In this document: one piece after another, positions 56,735 through 64,000 of the stretch | How positions within the stretch are numbered: the stretch's first letter is position 1 | Layout of the letters: each line of letters begins with the position of its first letter | NCBI RefSeq assembly: GCF_001270495.1 | Contig: NZ_LGUR01000118.1 | Span: 1-64,000, forward strand | Length of the DNA: 64,000 nucleotides | Source: Streptomyces viridochromogenes | GTDB taxonomy: Bacteria > Actinomycetota > Actinomycetes > Streptomycetales > Streptomycetaceae | Direction of reading: 5' to 3' | Notes under the pieces: generated by a model | What the model saw: the letters and a program-made list of their open reading frames with translations, nothing else | Told to the model about the DNA's origin: nothing | Databases searched by the model: none | Position numbers and translations under genes: made by a program

Positions 56735-57472
56735 GTGACCGTCCGCCTTCCGCTCTTCCCCCTGAACTCGGTGCTGTTCCCGGGACTCGTGCTGCCGCTG
56801 AACATCTTCGAGGAGCGCTATCGCGCCATGATGCGCGACCTCCTGAAGACCTCCGAGGAGGAGCCGCGCCGTTTCGCCGTAGTGGCGATCCGCGACGGGC
56901 ACGAGGTGGCCCAGAGTGCCCCCGGCATGCCCGACCCCACCTCCGTCCCCGAGCGCGGCCCCGCGGCGGGCTTCGGCCCGGAGCCGGTCAAGGCCTTCCA
57001 CGGGGTGGGCTGTGTGGCGGACGCGGCGACGATCCGGGAGCGGGCCGACGGCACCTTCGAGGTTCTGGCGACGGGAACGACTCGCGTACGCCTGCTCTCG
57101 GTGGACGCGTCGGGCCCGTTCCTGACGGCGGAGCTGGAGGAACTGCCGGACGAGCAGGGCGACGAGGCGGGGGCGCTCGCGGAAGGGGTGCTGCGGGCGT
57201 TCCGCCAGTACCAGAAGCGCCTGGCGGGCGCCCGCGAACGCAGTCTGTCCACCACGGCCGACCTCCCGGACCAGCCCTCGGTCGTCTCCTACCTGGTCGC
57301 GGCCGCGATGATGCTGGACACCCCGACGAAGCAGCGCCTGCTCCAGGCTCCGGACATCGCGTCCCGCCTGCGCGACGAGCTGAAACTCCTTCGCGCCGAG
57401 ACCTCGATCATCCGTACGCTGCCGTCGCTCCCGGCGTCGGACCTGACGCGCGGCCCGACGAGCCTCAACTGA
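56735..57472 (+). CDS. Lon protease N-terminal (substrate-binding) domain protein
   Basis: 245 aa. RLPLFPLNSVLFPGLVLPL followed by NIFEERYRAM is the hallmark of the stand-alone Lon N-terminal/PUA-like domain family. The second half is helical (LLQAPDIASRLRDELKLL). No AAA+ or protease domain. Perhaps an adaptor. GTG start, 22 bp before the ybaK-like gene. Confidence 0.85.
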   Translation: MTVRLPLFPLNSVLFPGLVLPLNIFEERYRAMMRDLLKTSEEEPRRFAVVAIRDGHEVAQSAPGMPDPTSVPERGPAAGFGPEPVKAFHGVGCVADAATIRERADGTFEVLATGTTRVRLLSVDASGPFLTAELEELPDEQGDEAGALAEGVLRAFRQYQKRLAGARERSLSTTADLPDQPSVVSYLVAAAMMLDTPTKQRLLQAPDIASRLRDELKLLRAETSIIRTLPSLPASDLTRGPTSLN

Positions 57473-57494
57473 GCGGAACGACGAGCGGAACGAC

Positions 57495-58004
57495 ATGGCG
57501 AAGAAGTCGAAGAAGACCCAGCCCCAGTCCGGCGGCGGCACCCCCGCGACGGTGGCGCTGTCCGCCGCCGGCGTCGAGTACACGATCCACGCCTACGACC
57601 ACGACCCCTCCCACCCGTCCTACGGCGAGGAGGCCGCGGAGGCGATGGGCGTCTCCCCCGACAGGGTCTTCAAGACCCTCGTGGCGGACGTGGACGGCAC
57701 CCTGACCGTGGCGGTCGTCCCGGTGGCCGGCCAGCTCGACCTCAAGGCCCTGGCGTCGGCGGTCCGCGGCAAGCGCGCCGCGATGGCCGACCCGGCCCTG
57801 GCGGAACGCACCACGGGCTACGTCCGCGGCGGCATCTCCCCACTCGGCCAGCGCAAAAAACTCCCCACGGTGCTGGACGCCTCGGCCTCGGCCCACCCCA
57901 CGATCTGCGTCTCGGCAGGCCGCCGCGGCCTGGAGGTCGAACTCTCCCCCGCCGACCTCACCAACCTCACGAACGCGACCCTGGCCCCCATCGGACGCGC
58001 CTGA
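57495..58004 (+). CDS. ybaK: YbaK/EbsC-type Cys-tRNA(Pro) deacylase
   Basis: 169-aa YbaK-domain protein that clears Cys-tRNA(Pro) misacylated by ProRS. The catalytic lysine is in DRVFKTLVAD. The family loop GGISPLGQRKKLPTVLD and SAGRRGLEVELSP are intact. A basic N-terminus (MAKKSKKTQ) may help bind tRNA. Normal length. Confidence 0.92.
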   Translation: MAKKSKKTQPQSGGGTPATVALSAAGVEYTIHAYDHDPSHPSYGEEAAEAMGVSPDRVFKTLVADVDGTLTVAVVPVAGQLDLKALASAVRGKRAAMADPALAERTTGYVRGGISPLGQRKKLPTVLDASASAHPTICVSAGRRGLEVELSPADLTNLTNATLAPIGRA

Positions 58005-58040
58005 CCACCCAACACAGGGGTCTTCGCCGGCCAGGCACCT

Positions 58041-58139
58041 CAGCCCGTCCGGCGTTTGAGGACGAGGCCCCTTCAGGGCCGAAGCGGGGGTCCAGGGGGC
58101 GGCAGCCCTCTGGCGGGGTCGAAGGGGCGGAGCCCCTTC
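58041..58139. repeat. Streptomyces-type interspersed intergenic repeat
   Basis: Begins CAGCCCGTCCGGCGTTTGAG and contains hairpins GGCCCCTTCAGGGCC and GGGGCGGAGCCCC. It lies between the convergent ybaK-like gene (stop 58004) and a membrane protein gene (stop 58178). This sequence type recurs between Streptomyces genes (recollection, not searched); here it may act as a bidirectional terminator. Confidence 0.6.
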
Positions 58140-58177
58140 ACAGGATGGGACGGGTAGGGGCGGCGGGGGCGAGAAAC

Positions 58178-58951
58178 CTACGCCGACGGCGGCCCGTACG
58201 GCCCCTGCTGGCCCGCCGGAGGCTGAGGCAGCTGATAAGGATCCGCTTCCCGAGGCCCGAACAACGCCGTCAGCCCCAGATGAACCACCAACGCCCCCAG
58301 CGACCAGGCCAGCAACGCCCCCTTCGCCCCCAACTTCAGCGGCGCCGAAAACGCAACCCCCTTGCCCGCTTCCTTCGCATGCCCGATCACATCCTCCGTG
58401 GGCCCGAGCCACACCCCGACCCGCCAGGCCAGCAACGCCCCGAGAAACCCCCCGACAGCGAGCGCCACCACCAACGGCACACCCCCACGCCGCCGCCACA
58501 GAAACACGGCGACCGCGCTCACCAGCCCGAACGCGAGCGCAAGCAGAGTGAACGTTCCGTCCACCCCGACGGCCTGCTCCCCCTCGGAATCCTTGAAGTA
58601 GACGACCCAGCTCTTGTCGACGACATCCCCGACCAGCGGCACACTCGGCGCCAGCCGCCACCACAGCACCCCGAGCAACGCCCCGAAGAGCGCCACCACG
58701 ACCGTGACCACGGCGGCCTCTCGCACCTCGGTCTTCATGCCAGGACCGTCCTGTCCGTACGAGCCGGATATGCCGTACGCGCCGTACGCGCCCAGGGGGT
58801 CGTGGTGGCCGTGGGGGCCTTGTGCCCCGGGCGGGGCGGCGTACACGGCGTCATGCGGGGCGGAACCCGCCTGCCCGGCAGCGGGCGGCTGCCAGGCCTG
58901 GTTCGGGGACTGGTCACGCGGTGGCGGCGGCGGAGTCAGCGGAGCGGTCAC
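58178..58951 (-). CDS. Four-helix membrane protein with Pro/Gly-rich N-terminal tail
   Basis: 257 aa. The cytoplasmic N-terminus (about 70 residues) is rich in Pro, Gln, Gly, Ala and Tyr, including GAYGAYGISGSYGQDGPG. Four hydrophobic helices follow, then a Pro/Gln tail. No enzymatic motif; conserved hypothetical membrane protein of actinobacteria. The GTG start at 58951 is the best available. Downstream of the ABC genes on the same strand. Confidence 0.75.
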   Translation of the reverse strand: MTAPLTPPPPPRDQSPNQAWQPPAAGQAGSAPHDAVYAAPPGAQGPHGHHDPLGAYGAYGISGSYGQDGPGMKTEVREAAVVTVVVALFGALLGVLWWRLAPSVPLVGDVVDKSWVVYFKDSEGEQAVGVDGTFTLLALAFGLVSAVAVFLWRRRGGVPLVVALAVGGFLGALLAWRVGVWLGPTEDVIGHAKEAGKGVAFSAPLKLGAKGALLAWSLGALVVHLGLTALFGPREADPYQLPQPPAGQQGPYGPPSA

Positions 58952-58985
58952 CCTGCCATCGTGCCAGGCCGCCCTGTGCGGCGCG

Positions 58986-59810
58986 TCACCGGACGGCCGC
59001 CCGGCGGTACGCCCAGGTTGCGACGGCCAGCGAGACGACACCGACCACCCCGCACACGGCGAGGTCACCCAGTACGAAGGCCCAGTCGGGGTGTGGTCCG
59101 AAGGTCCGCGCGAAGGCCTCCACGCCGTACGTCGAGGGCAGCAGATCCCGCGCGAACCGGACCACCTCGGGCATCCGGTCGGCCGGCAGCACGCCGAGCA
59201 GCAGAGCCGCGGACATCCCCAACTGGCCGAGCAGCGTGGCCAGTTCGGGCCGCGGCGCGAGCAGCCCGAGCGCGGCCCCGAGACCGGCGAGCGCGGCGCC
59301 CGCCAAGGGGATCACCGCGACGAGCACCCACAGATGCGTCACCGGCAGCCCGAACAGCACGCACCCGAAGAGCGCCGTGACCACGGTCCCCGGCACGGTG
59401 AAGGAGGCGTACGCCCCCGCCGCCCCCAGCACCACCGCGGCGGGCGGCACCGGCAGCGTGGCGTAGTGGTCGAGCCCGCCGCTGGCCCGCAGCTGCCCGA
59501 AGTACTGCGCGAGCAGGTTCAGCGCGACGAAGGCCACGACGAGCACCGACGATCCGGCCACCACGGCCTGCGCCTCGGCCCCGCCGTCCACGACCCCGCG
59601 CATCAGGACCATGATCCCGATCGACTGGAAGGTCGCCACGAACAGCAGCGGGATGCGCGCGACCCGGGCACGGGACAGCTGCGCCCGGTACACGGCGCAC
59701 AGCGACGGCCACAGCCGCGCCCGCGGCCCGAGCTCGGCCTCGGCCGGGCGGGCCGACTCGTCCACGGCCAGGGCGCTGCCCGGCAGAACCTCGGCGGGTA
59801 CGACACTCAC
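58986..59810 (-). CDS. ABC-2 type transporter permease
   Basis: 274 aa with six hydrophobic helices of the ABC-2 permease kind, including LLPSTYGVEAFARTFG near the end, the region typical of drug-export permeases. It follows the ATPase gene by 112 bp on the same strand. Together they form a half-type exporter of unknown substrate. GTG start. Confidence 0.88.
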   Translation of the reverse strand: MSVVPAEVLPGSALAVDESARPAEAELGPRARLWPSLCAVYRAQLSRARVARIPLLFVATFQSIGIMVLMRGVVDGGAEAQAVVAGSSVLVVAFVALNLLAQYFGQLRASGGLDHYATLPVPPAAVVLGAAGAYASFTVPGTVVTALFGCVLFGLPVTHLWVLVAVIPLAGAALAGLGAALGLLAPRPELATLLGQLGMSAALLLGVLPADRMPEVVRFARDLLPSTYGVEAFARTFGPHPDWAFVLGDLAVCGVVGVVSLAVATWAYRRAAVR

Positions 59811-59922
59811 GTGACGCTGCTCCCTTTCACACGGGGGTTCACTGGCGAGGTGGCCCTGCTCCGTCCGGTGGCCCTGTTCCGCACGGATACGGATACGAAT
59901 ACGGAAACGACAGTCTGCCTGC

Positions 59923-60942
59923 TCAAGCCTTCACCAGCCCCTGCTGTGCGGCCCCGCCCAGCGCCAGGTAGACGTCCTCCAGGCTCGGCGTGGCGAGTGT
60001 GAAGTCGTCCAGCGCGGCGAAGGCGGCCCCGCCGGTGACCGTGGCGACGACCGCGCGGGCCTCCTCGGGGGCGAGCCGCAACGTCCAGCGCCGCCCGGAC
60101 TCCACGACCCGGTCCTGGAGCGCGGCGACCTCGGGCACCTCCAGGGGAGCCCGGTCCCGCCACAGCAGCTCGACCCGTACCTCGCCCGCGACCCGCTCCT
60201 TGAGCCCGGACGGCGTGTCACAGGCGATGACGCGGCCGCGGTCGAGCACCGCGACCCGGTCGAGCACGGTCTCGGCCTCGATGACGTTGTGGGTGACGAG
60301 CAGCACGGTCGTCGCGCGTTCGGCCCGCCGCCGGTCCACGGCCGACCACACGGCCCGCCGGGCCACCGGGTCCATCGCGGTGGTCGGCTCGTCGAGCACG
60401 AGCAGCGGCCGCTCCCCGACCAGCGCGGCGGCGAAGCAGGCCAGCCGCCGCTGCCCGCCGGACAGTTTCTTGATCGGCCGCCCGGCGAGCGGCCCGAGGC
60501 CCAGCTCGTCGAGGACGGCGTCCCGTTCGGCCCGCGCCTGCCGCACGTCCAGTCCGCGCAGCCGCCCCGTCGTCTCGGCGGCCAGCGAGACCGTCAGTTC
60601 GTCGAGGGCGGTCGACTCCTGGCCGAGGTAGGCGAGGATCCGAGCGGCCCGCTCCGGGTGCCGCACGATGTCGTGCCCGAGGATCTCCACGCTGCCGCGA
60701 TCGGGTCGCATCAGCCCGGTGAGCTGTCGTACGAGGGTCGTCTTGCCGGCTCCGTTCGGGCCGAGCAGCCCGAAGATCTCGCCGCGCCGGATGTCCAGGC
60801 GTACGTCGTCGGTGGCCCGCACCTCGGGCGTGCCGGGCGCTCCGCGCCGCCCTCGGACGGCCGGGTAGGTCTTGGTCAGCCCGCGCACCGCGCACACGAC
60901 ATCACCACTGTGCCGAAGTGCCTGTGCCGCGCGCGTACTCAC
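59923..60942 (-). CDS. ABC transporter ATP-binding protein
   Basis: 339 aa. Walker A GPNGAGKTT, Q-loop YLGQES, signature LSGGQRRLACF, Walker B LLVLDEPTTAMDP and the switch His in LLVTHNVIEAE are intact. The C-terminal domain of about 90 residues is typical of DrrA-like daunorubicin-resistance ATPases. GTG start at 60942 with little leader. An unstructured insertion RGRRGAPGTPEVRA lies near the A-loop. Confidence 0.92.
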   Translation of the reverse strand: MSTRAAQALRHSGDVVCAVRGLTKTYPAVRGRRGAPGTPEVRATDDVRLDIRRGEIFGLLGPNGAGKTTLVRQLTGLMRPDRGSVEILGHDIVRHPERAARILAYLGQESTALDELTVSLAAETTGRLRGLDVRQARAERDAVLDELGLGPLAGRPIKKLSGGQRRLACFAAALVGERPLLVLDEPTTAMDPVARRAVWSAVDRRRAERATTVLLVTHNVIEAETVLDRVAVLDRGRVIACDTPSGLKERVAGEVRVELLWRDRAPLEVPEVAALQDRVVESGRRWTLRLAPEEARAVVATVTGGAAFAALDDFTLATPSLEDVYLALGGAAQQGLVKA

Positions 60943-61111
60943 AAGGGACGAGCCTAAGGGGTCCGGAACCCCGATCCGCCCTCGGGGCGGCCAGTCGCCA
61001 CAAACCGCCGGCTCGCCGCCCGAAATCCACCGGCCGTCATAAATCCGCCGCAACGCCGCTCAACCCCGGCGGCGGGGCCGGCCGTGCCGGATTCACCGCC
61101 TCCCGTGCGGC

Positions 61112-62338
61112 TCACTCACCGGCAGGCGCGTGCTCCGCGGCCGTCCGCACGTCGATCTCCCGCCAGAACCCGGCCCGGATCGCGTACCGGTCGTGCTCGT
61201 CGATCTGGTCGTCCTTGTGCGCGAGCAGCCCGAACCGGGCCGCGTACCTGAGCAGCTCCCCGTCGATCCGGTGCGGGATCCGCGGATACATGCCGGACAG
61301 CTTGTGCAGATGGCTCTGCTCGCCGAGCCGCGCCATCCACCGCCGTGCGAAGACCTGTCCCACCTCGTACGGATCGCCGCCGACCGTGGTGATGTCCTCC
61401 TCCCGGTCGGCCCAGCGCTGCTCCGCGGTGGTCAGCTGCGCGAGCGTCGGCATCGAGGCGACGTCGGGCGACTCGGCCGCGACGCCGGGCCGGTCGACCC
61501 AGCCCTTGTCGGAGGACCAGCGCAGGGTCGCGCTCGTCGGGTTCTGGGCGGGCGGCACACCGGGCGCGCGCAGGGCGGCGAGGTCCTTCGGCGTGGGCAC
61601 GCCCTTGGGTGCCGGCACCCGCTCCTGGGTGCCGTTCTCCGAGGCGGTGGCCGGGGCGTGTTCGCTCTCCTCGACGGTCCGCTCGGCCGTCGCGCCGAGC
61701 GCGGAGTCGGGCAGCGGCGCGGACAGGATCGCGGCGATCTCGGGCCGGGGCGCGGGCGGCGGCGCGCACACGCCGGTGAGTTCCTTGGCACGTACGGCCT
61801 TGGTGATCCACGTACGGTCGAGCACGCGCCGCTCGTCGGCCTCGGCGACCAGGTCCTCGGACTGGTTGTAGTCGCCGTCGGCGGCCTGTACGGCCCACAG
61901 GTGTACGGCGACTCCGTGCTCCTTGGCCGCCATCATCCCCGGCAGCAGATCGCCGTCGCCGGTGACCAGGACGATGTCGGAGCAGGCGCGGTTGCGGGCC
62001 AACTCGGTGAGCTCGGCGTGCATCGCGGCGTCCACGCCCTTCTGCGCCCAGCGGCCGTCGCTTCTGGTCAGGGCACCGAGCCGGACGGTGACCCGGGGCA
62101 TCACACGCAGCCTGCGGTGCTCGGGCTGCGGGACGCGGTCGGGGGCGCCGTCGAACCAGTAGATGCGCAGCAGGGGCCGTTCCGTGTCGGACTCGGCGCG
62201 CTCGCGCAACCCCTGGATGAGGGCGGTGTGATCGACGGTGATCCGGGACCGGGAGGGTTCCCCGGCGAGCAGGCTGGCGGCGGCCCCCAGCAGATACCCG
62301 GCGTCCACCAGGACGATGCAGCGGTCCACACGACTCAC
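61112..62338 (-). CDS. NYN-domain (PIN-like) ribonuclease-family protein
   Basis: 408 aa. The N-terminal NYN domain (residues 1-180) has VLVDAGYLLGAAAS with the first metal Asp and DIVLVTGDGDLLPG with the acidic cluster of PIN-like nucleases. A proline-rich linker (about 195-290) joins a C-terminal helical domain that may bind RNA. It is likely to process or degrade RNA; targets unknown. GTG at 62338 overlaps its ribosome site, so GTG 62329 is an alternative. Confidence 0.85.
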   Translation of the reverse strand: MSRVDRCIVLVDAGYLLGAAASLLAGEPSRSRITVDHTALIQGLRERAESDTERPLLRIYWFDGAPDRVPQPEHRRLRVMPRVTVRLGALTRSDGRWAQKGVDAAMHAELTELARNRACSDIVLVTGDGDLLPGMMAAKEHGVAVHLWAVQAADGDYNQSEDLVAEADERRVLDRTWITKAVRAKELTGVCAPPPAPRPEIAAILSAPLPDSALGATAERTVEESEHAPATASENGTQERVPAPKGVPTPKDLAALRAPGVPPAQNPTSATLRWSSDKGWVDRPGVAAESPDVASMPTLAQLTTAEQRWADREEDITTVGGDPYEVGQVFARRWMARLGEQSHLHKLSGMYPRIPHRIDGELLRYAARFGLLAHKDDQIDEHDRYAIRAGFWREIDVRTAAEHAPAGE

Positions 62339-62575
62339 CCTCTTTCCGGGAGGTTTGCTTTGGGCTTCCTTCGAGTCTGCCCGACCACGCGGGGGTTAAC
62401 GGGGCGAACTCGATCTTCGGCGTGGCGTTTCGGGGCATCGGATCCACGCGCGCCTCGCCTCACGCCCCGACAACCGCTGTTACACACGGTAATTATCCGA
62501 AATGCGTTCTTTGTAAGCCTATGTGAATCTGATCCCGGCCCTGGCCCCTAGATCCCCCACAGGAGGCAGATCACC

Positions 62576-62740
62576 ATGGCCAAGAACAAGAAGCAGGACC
62601 GGAAGCAGCCGCAGTCCGAGCGTGGTCAGCAGGAGGCTCAGCAGTCCTCGATGGAGACGCAGACCGAACAGCGCATCGCACAGGTGACCCCGGGCGACAT
62701 GGCCCGCAAGGGTCGACAGAAGCGCTTCGGCCACAACTGA
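62576..62740 (+). CDS. 54-aa hydrophilic basic protein
   Basis: Begins MAKNKKQDRKQPQSERGQQE and is Gln/Lys/Glu-rich, probably disordered, ending KRFGHN. Preceded by a perfect AGGAGG nine bases from the ATG and followed by a perfect 15-bp terminator hairpin, so it is a stand-alone, well-translated gene. Function unknown. It diverges from the NYN gene across 237 bp. Confidence 0.8.
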   Translation: MAKNKKQDRKQPQSERGQQEAQQSSMETQTEQRIAQVTPGDMARKGRQKRFGHN

Positions 62741-62777
62741 CATCTGCATAACGGGTTGTTGAGACCCAGGCACAGGT

Positions 62778-62812
62778 AGAGGGGCGCACCCCCGTGCGGG
62801 GTGCGCCCCTCT
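62778..62812. terminator. Perfect 15-bp bidirectional terminator hairpin
   Basis: AGAGGGGCGCACCCC (62778-62792) pairs with GGGGTGCGCCCCTCT (62798-62812) around a 5-base loop, between the convergent small gene and dnaE. Confidence 0.9.
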
Positions 62813-62829
62813 CATGTCGTATGTGCCGC

Positions 62830-64000
62830 TCAGCCCGCCAGGCAGGACGGCCCGAGCAGCACCTTCAGGTCGCCGAACAGTGCCGGGTCGGGCTTCACCC
62901 GGTGCCGGTCCAGCCGGAGCACCGTCGTCTTGGTCGGGCCCTGGAGCTTGATGCGGACCTCGCTGTCGCCCTTGTGGTGGCTGAGGATCTCGCCGAGGCG
63001 GTTGACCATCGGCGGGGTGACCCTGGTGGCCGGGATGGTGAGGACCACGGGTGCGTTGGTGCCCGCGTTCGACAGGTCGGGGACCTGGAGTTCCATCGCG
63101 ACCAGCCGCGGCACGTCCTCGCGCTTGTCGAGGCGGCCCTTGACGAACACGACGGCGTCCTCGACGAGTTGGGTCGACACGAGCTGGTACGTCGCCGGGA
63201 AGAACATGCACTCGATGGAACCGGCGAGGTCCTCGACGGTGGCGATCGCCCAGGCGTTGCCCTGCTTGGTCATCTTGCGCTGGAGGCCCGAGATGATGCC
63301 GCCGATGGTCACCACGGCCCCGTCGGAGTGCTCGCCGCCCGTCAGCTGGGCGATGCCCGCGTCGGCCTTGTCGGACAGCACGTGCTCCAGGCCGAAGAGG
63401 GGGTGGTCGGAGACGTACAGACCGAGCATCTCCCGCTCCTGGGCGAGCAGATAGGTCTTGTCCCACTCCTCGTCGGTGAACTGCACATCGAGTCCGAAGC
63501 CGGGCTCGTCGCTCTCCTCCTCACCCATGCCGCCGAAGAGGTCGAACTGGCCCTCGGCCTCCTTGCGCTTGACCGCGACCACGTTGTCGATCATCGGCTC
63601 GAAGTGCGCGGTGAGGCCCTTGCGGGTGTGCCCCAGCGTGTCGAACGCGCCCGCCTTGATCAGCGACTCGGTGGTGCGCTTGTTGCAGGCGACCGCCTCG
63701 ACCTTGTCGAGATAGTCGGGGAAGGAGGCGTACTTGCCCTTGGCCTTACGGCTCTTGATGATCGACTCGACCACGTTCGTGCCGACGTTGCGCACGGCCT
63801 CCAGGCCGAAGAGGATCACGTCGTCGCCCTGGGCGGCGAAGTTGTGCACCGACTCGTTGACGTTCGGCGGGAGCACCTTGATGCCCATGCGGCGGCACTC
63901 GTTGAGATAGACCGCCGACTTGTCCTTGTCGTCCTTGACGGAGGTCAGCAGGGCGGCCATGTACTCGGCGGGGTGGTTCGCCTTGAGGTAGGCGGTCCAG
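62830..64000 (-). CDS. dnaE: DNA polymerase III alpha subunit, C-terminal part (5' end outside the window)
   Basis: The last 390 or so residues of DnaE. YLNECRRMGIKVLPPNVNES, VRNVGTNVVESIIKSR and FDTLGHTRKGL belong to the tandem helix-hairpin-helix region. LYVSDHPLFGLEHVL is followed by an OB fold (VVTIGGIISGLQRKMTKQGNAW) and the C-terminal tau-binding region. The catalytic PHP and polymerase core lie beyond the window. Normal C-terminus with no visible frameshift. Confidence 0.95.
   Translation of the reverse strand, partial: WTAYLKANHPAEYMAALLTSVKDDKDKSAVYLNECRRMGIKVLPPNVNESVHNFAAQGDDVILFGLEAVRNVGTNVVESIIKSRKAKGKYASFPDYLDKVEAVACNKRTTESLIKAGAFDTLGHTRKGLTAHFEPMIDNVVAVKRKEAEGQFDLFGGMGEEESDEPGFGLDVQFTDEEWDKTYLLAQEREMLGLYVSDHPLFGLEHVLSDKADAGIAQLTGGEHSDGAVVTIGGIISGLQRKMTKQGNAWAIATVEDLAGSIECMFFPATYQLVSTQLVEDAVVFVKGRLDKREDVPRLVAMELQVPDLSNAGTNAPVVLTIPATRVTPPMVNRLGEILSHHKGDSEVRIKLQGPTKTTVLRLDRHRVKPDPALFGDLKVLLGPSCLAG

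Noticed and set aside
59885..59911. CGGATA hexamer repeats between the ABC ATPase and permease genes
   Set aside because: Only four imperfect copies in a short spacer; no palindrome or recognisable site, so likely a minor slippage tract.

Overview
The window is high-GC actinobacterial DNA and almost certainly chromosomal Streptomyces. Three things point there: the trpC-trpM-trpB-trpA cluster next to lgt, the his operon with a PriA-type isomerase, and GTG/TTG starts with 4-base stop/start overlaps nearly throughout. No tRNA, rRNA, CRISPR array, integrase or transposase was seen.

Layout. (1) 1-10396: a catabolic cluster whose gene content and order match the KstR2 regulon of Mycobacterium tuberculosis (Rv3548c to Rv3560c and the fadE genes beyond), which degrades steroid rings C and D: two SDRs, echA20, ipdA, ipdB, ipdC, fadA6, kstR2, ipdF and two acyl-CoA dehydrogenases. 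Two near-identical KstR2-type operators sit in its two divergent promoter regions. A 475-bp repetitive insertion splits the two dehydrogenase genes. (2) 10387-14913: an orphan qcrB, a vWA protein, then a rhomboid protease coupled to a membrane-anchored GH46 chitosanase. (3) 14994-20886: a three-gene overlapping operon encoding a giant caspase-like/HSP90-type ATPase protein, a zinc-ribbon protein and a small three-helix membrane protein. It looks like a biological-conflict (self-destruction or defence) system and is the most interesting locus here. (4) 21012-28167: gltB-gltD glutamate synthase and a VIT/CCC1 metal transporter. (5) 28439-36271: seven tightly coupled genes, namely four divergent ADP-ribosylglycohydrolase paralogues, ribokinase, a class III CoA-transferase and a CitE-like lyase. 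(6) 36337-45201: lgt, a DsbA-like thioredoxin, trpA, trpB, trpM, trpC, small membrane proteins, trpE and hisI. (7) 45285-53675: a TIGR03085 protein, an MFS pump with its ArsR-type regulator, and the hisDCB-hisH-priA-ridA-hisF operon. (8) 53875-64000: a beta-helix membrane protein, a helical-repeat protein, a Lon-N-domain protein, YbaK, membrane and ABC transporter genes, a NYN-domain protein, a 54-aa basic protein and the 3' part of dnaE.

How the genes work together. Sterol ring intermediates would relieve KstR2 and switch on all four transcription units of region 1. No trpF is present, and the PriA gene in the his operon would supply both HisA and TrpF activity, joining the two amino-acid pathways. 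hisI and trpE are likewise adjacent and co-oriented. The operon in region 3 contains a probable sensor/ATPase and protease in one chain plus a membrane protein that could be the effector. Functions named from sequence families are inferences unless catalytic residues are cited.
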